Assembly: GCF_007741535.1 (NCBI RefSeq)
Contig: NZ_CP036525.1
Coordinates: forward strand, 2,480,001-2,544,000
DNA: 64,000 nt
DNA from: Rubripirellula lacrimiformis
Lineage (GTDB): Bacteria; Planctomycetota; Planctomycetia; Pirellulales; Pirellulaceae
Direction: 5' to 3'
Shown here: positions 27,468 to 35,941 of the stretch, one piece after another
Layout: each line of letters starts with the position of its first letter
How positions within the stretch are numbered: position 1 is the stretch's first letter
Notes under the pieces: generated by a model
What the model was told of the DNA's origin: nothing
The model's database searches: none
What the model saw: only the letters and a program-made list of their open reading frames with translations
Made by a program: the position numbers and the translations under genes

Positions 27468-27560
27468 GTTGTTTCCGTGCGAGTTGATTTGCTGCGTAGA
27501 GCGAAATGAGTTCATGGTTAAGGTCCGGTTTTTCTGAGAATTCTCTCACGGACGGAATTT

Positions 27561-27589
27561 ACGATAACTCAGGGCCCCCCCACGGTCAA
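27561..27589 (-). promoter_or_regulatory. Sigma-70-like promoter of the PEP-CTERM gene
   Basis: On the minus strand TTGACC (27584-27589) and TATCGT (27561-27566) are separated by 17 bp, a near-consensus arrangement. The start of transcription would be near 27553, giving a leader of about 85 nt. Upstream lie two palindromes that could be operators: AAATCGCGATTT (27642-27653) and GATTTGC-TT-GCAAATC (27661-27676). Confidence 0.6.
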
Positions 27590-27676
27590 GCGAATTGGTA
27601 AAAGTTTTTTATTCGGGCTAATCCTCCCAGATTGACAAGCGAAATCGCGATTTGATCGATGATTTGCTTGCAAATC

Positions 27677-27862
27677 GATAATCACGATCAGTTTTCTAGT
27701 CGGGGGGCGGGCGAGCGGACGAAAAATTTTTGCCGGATGGGGAAATTTTCTTCCGGGAACAATGGCGCAGACCGCGCGGGGCTGGCGGTTGATGGGGGGC
27801 GTCCATCAGGCGGCGCTGATGGAGGATGTGCTGCAATGGGTGGGAGATACCGCTATTTGCGG
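27677..27862. other. Intergenic stretch upstream of the PEP-CTERM promoter
   Basis: About 190 bp between the putative operators and the end of the GT4 gene. No gene or clear signal was seen. Confidence 0.35.
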
Positions 27863-29104
27863 CTAGCGAGCAGCAGAAGATGCGTGCGAGTGAGCCGTAT
27901 CGCTGGCCAAGTCGCCCAAGACCGGCGTTCGGGCCGCTTGTGCCCTGCCCATCATTTGCGCGTAAATGTCCGTCATGGTGGCAAAACGCTGGCGAATGTC
28001 GAATTGGGCAATCACCTTTTCGCGAGCTGTCGCTCCCATACGGCGTCGCAGTTCATCGTCTTGGATCAATTCGCCTATCCGCTGTGCTAGCTCGACGATA
28101 TCTCGCGGGGGAACTAAGTACCCGTCCACGCCATCGTTGACGCATTCTCGGTTGCCCGGAATGTTGCTGGCCACCACCGGAACAGCGCTGGACTGGGATT
28201 CCAGTAACACGAGCGGCATTCCTTCCCACAGCGATGGTAACACCATCACATCTGCCAGCGGCAACAACGCAGCCACATCATCTCGCCAACCCAGCAGATG
28301 GATCCGATCGCCACATCCGGCCGCAGCAATCTCTTGCTCCAGTCGCGGCCGCAAGTCACCTTCGCCAACTAAGTAAAATTCAGCCCGGACACCGCGGCCC
28401 AGAATTTCGATCGCGGCCTGCACGAATGCCAGCGGGTTCTTTTGATTCCACAATCGGCCCACCATCATCACGACAGGCAGCCCCGCATCCCCCGGCAACG
28501 TTTCACGGCGCAGGCGATGTCGCAGATCCGCGTCACTGTGCGGTTTGAATTGTGTGGTGTCGACCCCATTGGGGATCAGGTGGACTCGGCGGGGATCGAT
28601 GCCCAGGTCGTCGATCGCGATCTGCCGATCATTGGGATTCAGGCATACCAACGCGTCTGTCACTTTCCCACAGCGTCGTTCGCACCATTGGTAAAAACGT
28701 CGCACGGCCGCCCGCCGCGCGGCCGGAAACGCAAACCCGTGCACCGTGTGAACCACATGCGGTACGCCCGCCGCCGCTGCTGCCAATCGTCCCAAAACAC
28801 CGGTTTTCGACGAATGAGTGTGCACAATGTCAAAGCGGTGCTTGCGCATCAGATCGCGCAGTCCGCAATAGGCCTTGTAATCGTTCAGAGGCGACAGCGA
28901 TCGGATCAACCGCGATTCGGAATGACAGGTGACGCCCATCTGCTGGGCAGCGTCCGTCAACGGCCCTGGTTCGCACGTCAACAGATGTCGGTCATAGATA
29001 TTCGGATCCAGCCGACGAAGTTCTTCCAGTGTGACCCGTTGCACGCCACTAAGCATGGGGAACAGCTGAACGTGCAGGATTTTGATCTTGGCGCGATCGT
29101 TCAC
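27863..29104 (-). CDS. Family 4 glycosyltransferase
   Basis: A 413-residue GT-B glycosyltransferase. The acceptor domain begins IKILHVQLFPMLSGVQRVT; HTHSSKTGVLGRLAA and VHTVHGFAF follow. The donor domain shows MMVGRLWNQKNP and the GT4 pattern LPSLWEGMPLVLLES with the two conserved glutamates eight residues apart. It starts with GTG at 29104. It is separated from neighbours by about 400 and 800 bp and is bracketed by inverted multi-hairpin repeats, so it may be transcribed separately. Sugar specificity unknown. Confidence 0.9.
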   Translation of the reverse strand: MNDRAKIKILHVQLFPMLSGVQRVTLEELRRLDPNIYDRHLLTCEPGPLTDAAQQMGVTCHSESRLIRSLSPLNDYKAYCGLRDLMRKHRFDIVHTHSSKTGVLGRLAAAAAGVPHVVHTVHGFAFPAARRAAVRRFYQWCERRCGKVTDALVCLNPNDRQIAIDDLGIDPRRVHLIPNGVDTTQFKPHSDADLRHRLRRETLPGDAGLPVVMMVGRLWNQKNPLAFVQAAIEILGRGVRAEFYLVGEGDLRPRLEQEIAAAGCGDRIHLLGWRDDVAALLPLADVMVLPSLWEGMPLVLLESQSSAVPVVASNIPGNRECVNDGVDGYLVPPRDIVELAQRIGELIQDDELRRRMGATAREKVIAQFDIRQRFATMTDIYAQMMGRAQAARTPVLGDLASDTAHSHASSAAR

Positions 29105-29534
29105 GTTGAGGCCGTTGAGTAGGAAGATGAGAGAATCGCGGACATCCAGGGTGATTATTGAAGTGGACGAACGGACTGGCTAGGTCAGTAGTTAAATTAA
29201 CTAGTGGGCGGAGAATAGACAAACACCCTTTGGAGGGGCGTGGGGGAGAGTTGTTGAGAGGGGGCCGGTTGTAGCCAAAAAAGCGGCTAGGGGACTGTTT
29301 CGCTTTCCGTATAGCCAACAGGGCGACACTCAAGCCTGCGGCGCGTGCCCAGAGAAGCGACCAATGCCCGCCCCACCAACGGTCCCAACGTGGCGACAGC
29401 TCCCTGCCGTGGGGCTCGCCCCACGGATGCAGCATGTTTTACCTGCTGCTAGAGGAACGCTTTGTCAGCGCCCGAGGCGCGAGCCCTCCGGTCTCGGAAC
29501 ACAGCAAAACGCGGGAAGAACCGGACGCTAACGA
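29105..29534. other. Intergenic stretch with an isolated hairpin
   Basis: No convincing gene in about 430 bp. At 29407-29426 lies CCGTGGGGC-TC-GCCCCACGG, a lone copy of the third stem of the multi-hairpin repeat, here perfectly paired. Confidence 0.5.
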
Positions 29535-29738
29535 GAAAGTCCGGCTTAGCCGCGGAGCGGCGGCAGCTCTTTGCCGTGGGGCGGGCCCCACGGTTAGCGA
29601 TGACGGACGAAATCTTGATCTTCTCGGCCGGGCCGCCTGCGGCCAGCCCGGCCAAGAAGATCATGGGGGGATGCCAAATCCGGTGGCCGAGGCCACCGGC
29701 ATGATGCTTTCGCCTCTTCGAGGCTGCTTTTCCGGACG
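29535..29738 (-). repeat. Multi-hairpin repeat, copy 2 of an inverted pair
   Basis: Reverse complement of the element at 26475-26680. It holds the same order of stems, with CCGTGGGGC-CC-GCCCCACGG and a long GATCTTCTTGGCCGGGC stem. It lies downstream of the GT4 gene that ends at 29918. Confidence 0.8.
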
Positions 29739-29917
29739 TTCACTAGCGCGCATGCGGCTGATCGGGGGCGAATATCTCGCACGGTGACAAAGTAGGTGGC
29801 ATTGGCGCGAGTCCACCGGTCTTCGGGTGCACTTGACCGGACAGCTCGCGCCGTTTCGCTACAAAGGATAAGTGCACTGCGGCATCGCTCCACGGTGCCT
29901 GTCGCCCCGAAGCAAGC

Positions 29918-31105
29918 TCAGCCGCGGTCCGAATCCCGATCCAGTGCCACCTCGCGGACCATGTCCCAGATCTGCCGCATCTTTTCGTCGCGGTTGTAAT
30001 GCTGTTTGGCTCTTTCGCGACCTGCGTCACCCATCCGCCGGCGAAGATCGGGATCGGCTACCAGTCGCGACATCGTGTCACGGAGTTCCTCCGCATGCTC
30101 GTTTTCGAATAGCAGTCCGGTTTCGCCATCCACGACCGCTTCTGCGATTCCACCCACGCGTGAACCAATCACTGGCTTGCCGCATGCCATCGCTTCCAAT
30201 GTAACTTGCCCCAGCCCTTCGAATCGTGACGGGATCACCAGCACATCGATCGCATGCATGATGGCCGGGATGTCATTTTGCTGTCCTACAAAATGAACGT
30301 TCGCGGGCGCAGGTGAGGTGAGCGAGCGATGGAATTCTTGATCCTGGGGTGAATCGTCCCAGCTGCCGATTGCCAGCACGTGGACGTTGGGAGCGCTTCC
30401 AGTCAATTTCGAAAATGCGTTCAACAAAACGTCATGCGCCTTGCGGTGGGTGACCGTGCCGACGATTCCAAGCACCACGTCATCCGGGCCAAAGCCCAGG
30501 GACTGGCGTTTGGCTGCGCTCTGTTCTTGCAGATCGGCAGATTGGAAACGCTGGAAATCTACACCGTTGGGCAATAGCCGGATTCGATCGCGGTACCAGC
30601 GCCGTTGCCAAGCTGGGTACTTGCTGGCCACCGGGCCTGAGATGATCGGATTGCGTTTCACTAGCGGCAATTGGAACCAGTCCAGGAAACCATGCGGCTT
30701 GTCCAGTTTGTCCCACATGACATTGGGGATGCCCAGGGATTTTGCCGCGACGCCGACCGTTAAGAGTCCACGCATGTCGTTGCAGAACACGGCCGCCGGA
30801 CGGATGCGTTTTAGTTCTCTACGCAGCGTCCAAGTGTAACCCGCCAAGTCCTTGGCAAGTCCCACTCGCCGGCCGATTCCGTCACGGTAGATCGCACCAC
30901 CGTAGCGTCCCAGCGATTCCGGATAGGGAGTGATGTGAGTATCCCAGCCGTCGGCCGCCAGTCGTTCGGCAAACATCCCGCCGCCGGGCATCATCACTGT
31001 GGGGGCAATCCCCGCATCGCCCGCGTGTTCCAGCAGCGACATCATCGTCCGCTGCTGGCCAGCGATGACTTGGGGGTAACTTTCAACAAGGACTACGGGA
31101 AGCAT
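29918..31105 (-). CDS. Family 4 glycosyltransferase
   Basis: A 395-residue GT-B glycosyltransferase. Visible are MMPGGGMFAERLAADGW in the acceptor domain, LLPNGVDFQRF at the domain junction, GIVGTVTHRKAHDVLL, and IPSRFEGLGQVTLEAMACG carrying the GT4 paired glutamates. The ATG at 31105 lies 4 bp from four copies of a 7-bp repeat in the leader. It follows the polymerase gene by 61 bp and ends before a long repeat-containing gap. Donor and acceptor are unknown. Confidence 0.9.
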   Translation of the reverse strand: MLPVVLVESYPQVIAGQQRTMMSLLEHAGDAGIAPTVMMPGGGMFAERLAADGWDTHITPYPESLGRYGGAIYRDGIGRRVGLAKDLAGYTWTLRRELKRIRPAAVFCNDMRGLLTVGVAAKSLGIPNVMWDKLDKPHGFLDWFQLPLVKRNPIISGPVASKYPAWQRRWYRDRIRLLPNGVDFQRFQSADLQEQSAAKRQSLGFGPDDVVLGIVGTVTHRKAHDVLLNAFSKLTGSAPNVHVLAIGSWDDSPQDQEFHRSLTSPAPANVHFVGQQNDIPAIMHAIDVLVIPSRFEGLGQVTLEAMACGKPVIGSRVGGIAEAVVDGETGLLFENEHAEELRDTMSRLVADPDLRRRMGDAGRERAKQHYNRDEKMRQIWDMVREVALDRDSDRG

Positions 31106-31109
31106 GAGT

Positions 31110-31137
31110 GAAGAGTGAAGAGTGAAGAGTGAAGAGT
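31110..31137. repeat. Heptanucleotide tandem repeat beside a start codon
   Basis: Four perfect copies of GAAGAGT (ACTCTTC on the coding strand) lie 5-32 bp upstream of the GT4 ATG at 31105. Slippage would change the leader length in 7-bp steps without touching the coding frame. Confidence 0.85.
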
Positions 31138-31166
31138 CTGGGGGACGTGTTCCATGGACGAATCGG

Positions 31167-32636
31167 CTAGCCTTCGGTGACTCGTTTTGCCGCCGGTTGC
31201 CAGGTGGTTGGGTTGAACGTTTCGGCTGGGTCGGTGTCGATGAACAGGCTGCGCAGCCAGCGGGGAATCTTGCGATGCAAGTTCAGGTCAGGCGCCAAGC
31301 CAGACGCCTCTAGTCGTGCGAATGCCAAAATCATCCCCATCAGGAACCAAATATTGCGCTGCCGCAGACCCAACATCGTGGCGTTGTACAGGCAGATCAG
31401 CACCATCCCCACCAACAGGCAACGGGCCAGCATGCCATACCACGGATAGACACAGCGGCGCGCTGCGTTGAATCCGGCCACAAAGGTCGATCCGATCAAT
31501 AGCATGAACGCCCCCAGGCCTAAAAAGCCGGTTTCCAACATCAGGCTGAAATAGGTGTTGTGGACCTCGCCACCGGTGGCCGCAAAGGAAGATCCAAATT
31601 TGGGGCCGGTGCCCAAAACCGGTGATCGCCAAAATTGATCAATAGCCTCACTAATTTGTTTAGGGCGGGTATTGTCGAGTTTGCGTTCGCCGCCGGACCA
31701 TTCAATCAGCAGCACCGCCGGGCGCTGCCACGAAGGCGTGGTCATCAGTGAATATTTGCCATCGTACATAGACCAGGCAACCGCAAAGTAGGCAACTGTC
31801 GCGGCAGCAAATGCGATCGATAAATTCAATAGTTGAAATCGGTAGACCACGATTCCCGATCGGATCGTGCTGATCACGATCCAGGCAACTCCAACCCCCG
31901 AAAATCCGATCATCAGTGCGGCGGTGCGACTGCCGGTGCCAATCGCGGTCACGAGGGCGGCAGCAAAAATCGCAAAGGCCAGCGCCCGGACGGGAATCGG
32001 CAACCCGCGCCGAACCGCAATCATCAACACCACCAACAACAGTGGTAGGATCATCGACGGCACTTGGTTTTCGTTCCGTAGCGTCGAGCAAATCCGCCCG
32101 GTTTCTTCGCGAGCCCAGCCGGGGGCCAGTCCGGCCATCGCTGCGGCGCCGACGAAGGAGGCAGTGGCCATGCCACCCACCCAAGCGACGATCGCACCAA
32201 TCCACCGCTGCCAGGTGTCCAGCACCTGCAGGCAGGTCCAAAGAATGACCACCCCATAGCAGTAATTCACGGCCTCCAGCACCGAATACGCAGCCATTTT
32301 GGGAGACGCGTACCGCGGTGGCGCAGTCACGATCGCAATCAGCGATGACGACAAACAGATCATGCAAAAGAAGGTGCCCCACAGATAGATGTGCGACGTT
32401 GTCCGGTTGGAAAGGCGTCCCTTGATCAAGAAGGGCCAGCAGGCCCACAGGCACAATAGACACAGTTCGACGATCGTGAACTTTTCCCGCACGATCGGCA
32501 GTTCAGGTGTCTTCAGGATCGCGGTGCCGAATAGGGCCGCATAGAAAAACACCATCGGCTGCCGAGCACCAGCCAGCAGCAATCCGCCCCCCAATAGGCT
32601 GGCGACGATCAGGATTTCAAACAGGTAGTCTTGCAA
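31167..32636 (-). CDS. O-antigen polymerase/ligase family membrane protein
   Basis: A 489-residue polytopic inner-membrane protein of the Wzy/WaaL superfamily, without a TPR tail. It has about twelve hydrophobic segments. The large periplasmic loop contains WRSPVLGTGPKFGSSF and GGEVHNTYFSLMLETGFLG, which match the Wzy_C H-N-x-F-L-x-x-x-x-E pattern. The start is TTG at 32636, the first possible codon in frame and directly before the first membrane segment. Together with the GT genes on either side it probably polymerises the repeat unit built by this block. Confidence 0.82.
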   Translation of the reverse strand: MQDYLFEILIVASLLGGGLLLAGARQPMVFFYAALFGTAILKTPELPIVREKFTIVELCLLCLWACWPFLIKGRLSNRTTSHIYLWGTFFCMICLSSSLIAIVTAPPRYASPKMAAYSVLEAVNYCYGVVILWTCLQVLDTWQRWIGAIVAWVGGMATASFVGAAAMAGLAPGWAREETGRICSTLRNENQVPSMILPLLLVVLMIAVRRGLPIPVRALAFAIFAAALVTAIGTGSRTAALMIGFSGVGVAWIVISTIRSGIVVYRFQLLNLSIAFAAATVAYFAVAWSMYDGKYSLMTTPSWQRPAVLLIEWSGGERKLDNTRPKQISEAIDQFWRSPVLGTGPKFGSSFAATGGEVHNTYFSLMLETGFLGLGAFMLLIGSTFVAGFNAARRCVYPWYGMLARCLLVGMVLICLYNATMLGLRQRNIWFLMGMILAFARLEASGLAPDLNLHRKIPRWLRSLFIDTDPAETFNPTTWQPAAKRVTEG

Positions 32637-33103
32637 TGGGGTGGGTGTAGGTAGAGAGGGGGCGAATGAAGCAGACTGATAGGGGCCCGGCAGTCGTCGC
32701 CATTTGCCCGGGACGACCGGTCAATGGCCGAAACGCTTGTGGTGGGATTCGACAGAATTCCCTGATGGCAAGGGACTACTGGCGAAGATCACGACCTAAA
32801 AAGTCCAATACCCAACCCCCACGAAAGCTCGCGTCCCTACTGCAACTATCGGCAGAAGAGCATCATCGCGTTAGGCGGCGAGCATCAAGCGGTTGATCCG
32901 CCACGAAGTACCATGACAAGGATAGTCGCCAAGCGTACAGCGTGTCAGGCAAATTTGGACCGGATGGGCAGAGGTTCCCGTAATCCAGCAGGATGGCAGG
33001 CTCAGGTGCAGGACAGCAAATGCTGATCGATAGCCGGGTGAGGAAGAGCATAAGGCGGCCATCGAAACCAGCGTCTCAGCCTCGCTCTATCTCCTTTTTT
33101 AGT
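32637..33103. other. Intergenic stretch, no gene seen
   Basis: About 470 bp upstream of the polymerase gene. It has no convincing frame. It contains one dispersed element, GTGGGATTCGACAGAATTCC (32742-32761). Confidence 0.4.
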
Positions 33104-33357
33104 CTCCTCTTCCCCTTGCTCGCGCAGCGAACCCGCGGGGGGAGAGGATCGAGGTGAGGGGGGGCAAAAACAATTGCAAATTGCAAAATGAACAATGCAA
33201 ATTGCCCATTGAAAATCCCGCCACCGGCCTATGCTTCTCGCTGCAAATTTTCATTTTGAAATGTTCAATTTGCAATTTGCAATCTCTCCCCCCTTACGAC
33301 AGCCCTCTCCCCGATCGCGGAGCTCCAGTGGGGGGAGAGGAGCGAGGTGAGCGGGCA
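33104..33357. repeat. Hairpin cluster with A+T-rich inverted repeat
   Basis: A C-type hairpin (33104-33164) is followed by the A+T-rich element: GATTGCAAATTGC-like arm (33171-33205) and its inverted partner ending TTCAATTTGCAATTTGC (33246-33288), about 115 bp in all. A further hairpin with short inner stem lies at 33290-33357. The arrangement is that of one unit of the larger arrays. Confidence 0.82.
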
Positions 33358-33390
33358 AAAACAGCGTGCTCCTTCCTTCCTTCTCCTCCC

Positions 33391-34233
33391 CTATCCTCCC
33401 GCCGTTTCCCGCAGTCCCATCAGTCGCCGAATCGGCGCCTTCACAACGTTCGGGATCATCGGGTAGATCGTACGAACCGCGGGATAGGCTTCCATCCACA
33501 GTGGCAGTCCGAACTGACGCCGGGCGATCCGGCACAGCCGCGACAGTTCGCGATTCTGGTCACTGACCTTGAACGAGCGTTGGAAAAAACTCTTGCCGTG
33601 AGCCCGCCGCATCACGACCGCGTGAGGCAGGTTGGCGACTTTGTGTTTTGCCGCCACCCGCAAGAAGAATTCAAAGTCGATCAGGTAAGGCTGTTTCGGG
33701 TCATAGTTGATTCCCTCATCCAGCAGGCTGCGGCGAAACATGATCGCGCTGTGGCAATAGGGGATGCACTTGGCCGACATCCGTCGGATGTCCGCATCGG
33801 TTTCCGGGTACAGGCGAACATAGTGTTCATCTCGCTGGCTATCCTGCCGATCCTCACCGCCACCGACCCAGGCGTGATCCGGATGCGACTGCAGGAACGC
33901 GACCTGATCAGCGATCCGATCCGGATAGGCCACATCGTCCGCGTCAAGATTGGCGACAAAATCGCCACGAGCCTCACGGACCGCCATGCCAAGCGCCGCG
34001 GCCCGTCCCATCCGATCCGCGTGAATGACACGAACTCTCGGATCCGTGTACGAATCCAAGATTTCCCCTGTCCCATCATCCGAACCATCATCAATGATCA
34101 GGATTTCCAGGTCGCGGTCTGATTGATTCAGAAGACTATCCACCGCAGCCCGAATCCACTGGGTTTCGTTATAAACCGTGATGATCGCGGTTGTGGAAAG
34201 GGGCATGAAGGAAACAGTGGGAGGGGATGACAT
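33391..34233 (-). CDS. Family 2 glycosyltransferase
   Basis: A 280-residue GT-A glycosyltransferase. TAIITVYNETQW near residue 14, LIIDDGSDDGTGEIL near 45 and NLDADDVAYP near 95 (DXD-type metal site) mark the family, and GVG/GGEDRQ and SAIMFRRSLLDEG follow in the acceptor half. Two ATG codons are possible, 34233 and 34206. It is isolated by repeats on its 3' side and 155 bp on its 5' side. The sugar added is unknown. Confidence 0.9.
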   Translation of the reverse strand: MSSPPTVSFMPLSTTAIITVYNETQWIRAAVDSLLNQSDRDLEILIIDDGSDDGTGEILDSYTDPRVRVIHADRMGRAAALGMAVREARGDFVANLDADDVAYPDRIADQVAFLQSHPDHAWVGGGEDRQDSQRDEHYVRLYPETDADIRRMSAKCIPYCHSAIMFRRSLLDEGINYDPKQPYLIDFEFFLRVAAKHKVANLPHAVVMRRAHGKSFFQRSFKVSDQNRELSRLCRIARRQFGLPLWMEAYPAVRTIYPMIPNVVKAPIRRLMGLRETAGG

Positions 34234-34388
34234 GGTTTGGAAAGCGTTGCTTGGAATTCAAAAGAATTTAGGAAGAGGACCCCGATTAGCGTTCGCGTGC
34301 TTTTGCGAACGCGAAACATCGTGTGAATGGAAATGGTGCTGTGTGCATCGCCTTCTCGATGAATCGCGATCGCCTGTCAAGCTGATGC

Positions 34389-35537
34389 CTATTTCGTCGC
34401 TTCAGTGCTGGTCGACATTGTTTCGGTTTCGGTTTCGGGTATGGACTTGTTCCTTGCAAATCGCCGTAGTTTGAAGAACGGTTTTTCGATCAGGTGATAG
34501 GAAATGATTGCAGCCGCGAATAGAACTCCAAAATTTTGAGGTGACTGTGTGATCCAGTCTCCGCGACTCTCGTCAAGGAAAAGCATGTTGTAAAGATACA
34601 GGCTGTACGATAGGACGCCGATGCTAGTGATGGCTGGGTGATTCAAGAACGTGAAATACCATGTGTGCTGGGGCTGCGTTAATAGCGTAATTAGCAGCGT
34701 GATCGCTGCGATTTCAAGCGAAAGTCCGAAGGGGAGTCGATAAAGTCCTCCGAATTGCGAGTTCAGCAATGGAGACGCAATCAAAATGAACGAAAATGAA
34801 GCGATGACCGCAGAGTGCCGTCGCCATTGATGTGAGTGGTTGGCGAATAGAGTTCGGAATCGCGGCCAGCGTTCATGGCATAGGCCTAGCAAGACACCGC
34901 CCGCAATTGCATCGTAGGACAGCAAGAATCCGATCGATGGACGAAGGGTGGGCAGCAGGGCGTAAGTTAGTACGCGAGAGATAGGGCCAGCAAGCATGAC
35001 CGCCCAGAGTACGGGCCAAAGCAGGTCCCGCGCTCGCAACCAAATCACCAATGGCCATGATGCATAAAATTGTTCTTCTACGGCCAGTGTCCAATAGTGA
35101 ACCACAACCCAAATCCCCAAAGTCCCCATGCCAAGCCATTGAACAAACAGTGACTCCAGATTCATCGTAAATGTGCCGGCACAAAGAAGGCTCTGCCAAG
35201 TGACGCTCAGATAGCCGATTGTTGATAGGGCCGCGACAAGTGCCAGGTAGGTGTAAAATGCTGGGAAGATGCGAATGACGCGTCGGATGTAAAAGTTTCT
35301 GACGTTGAAATCCCCGTGCTTTGCGATTTCTCTCGATGACAGCGTGTAGATTAAAAAACCGCTTAACACGAAGAAAATCCGAACGCCCAATCCTCCGTTT
35401 TCAAGGAATATGTTTTGCATGAACGACGGTAGAGAGTAGCTTCCGTGGCTGATCAGCACGAGCGCGATGGCGATCGCGCGAAGGCCGTCTAAACTAGCGA
35501 TTCGCCCCTGCGCTGCGTTGGGGGGGAGCGAGGTCAA
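34389..35537 (-). CDS. Membrane O-acyltransferase of the OafA/YrhL type
   Basis: About 382 residues, family 3 membrane acyltransferase, which typically O-acetylates surface sugars. The family start SLDGLRAIAIALVLISHG has the catalytic histidine, and FFVLSGFLIYTLSSREI and the RRVIRIFPAFY segment follow. About ten hydrophobic segments are seen. The frame is open to 35690, but that part is a shadow of the methyltransferase frame. A TTG overlapping the methyltransferase stop (TTGA, 35534-35537) is the best start. It may acetylate the polymer made by this block. Confidence 0.85.
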   Translation of the reverse strand: MTSLPPNAAQGRIASLDGLRAIAIALVLISHGSYSLPSFMQNIFLENGGLGVRIFFVLSGFLIYTLSSREIAKHGDFNVRNFYIRRVIRIFPAFYTYLALVAALSTIGYLSVTWQSLLCAGTFTMNLESLFVQWLGMGTLGIWVVVHYWTLAVEEQFYASWPLVIWLRARDLLWPVLWAVMLAGPISRVLTYALLPTLRPSIGFLLSYDAIAGGVLLGLCHERWPRFRTLFANHSHQWRRHSAVIASFSFILIASPLLNSQFGGLYRLPFGLSLEIAAITLLITLLTQPQHTWYFTFLNHPAITSIGVLSYSLYLYNMLFLDESRGDWITQSPQNFGVLFAAAIISYHLIEKPFFKLRRFARNKSIPETETETMSTSTEATK

Positions 35538-35911
35538 ATTTGTTCTCCACCGTTGCAGGCGACGTTTAGCGACGATGACAGCCCATGGGTTGAAACGACG
35601 ACGTCGCAGGGCCGATCGCTGATGGTTGCGTCGAGAGTATCGAATGTTCCTAGGTGGGTATCCCCGAACTGACTTGCCCGTCTGACGCACTCAGTTTCCA
35701 TGTCGATGTCAACACATGGGTGTCCCTGTTCGGGGAGCATCTGCATCATTTCGCCGCGGTCGCAGCCAATGTCTAATCCTCTTAATGATTGCGATGGCGT
35801 GTCGCCGGTGATCGCTGCTAGCAACGTTGCGTAGAGGTCGTTGTGTAACGCGGCTACCTTTTCACACGGTTGAGTCGAGATATCACGCGGATTATTCGTT
35901 CTCGTGTTCAT
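35534..35911 (-). pseudogene. Truncated class I SAM-dependent methyltransferase
   Basis: A 125-codon frame starting at a good ATG. It shows the SAM-binding motif LRGLDIGCDRGEMMQML near residue 43, the acidic second strand CVDIDMETECVRRA, and the start of motif II, CDVVVSTHGLSS, near residue 103. It then stops after about 20 more codons. Class I methyltransferases of this type are usually 200 or more residues, so the substrate-binding half is missing. It is likely a 3'-truncated gene joined to the acyltransferase. It may still be translated to couple acyltransferase synthesis. Confidence 0.6.
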
Positions 35912-35941
35912 GAAATGCTCGTCAATGTGATCCGTTGCTGC

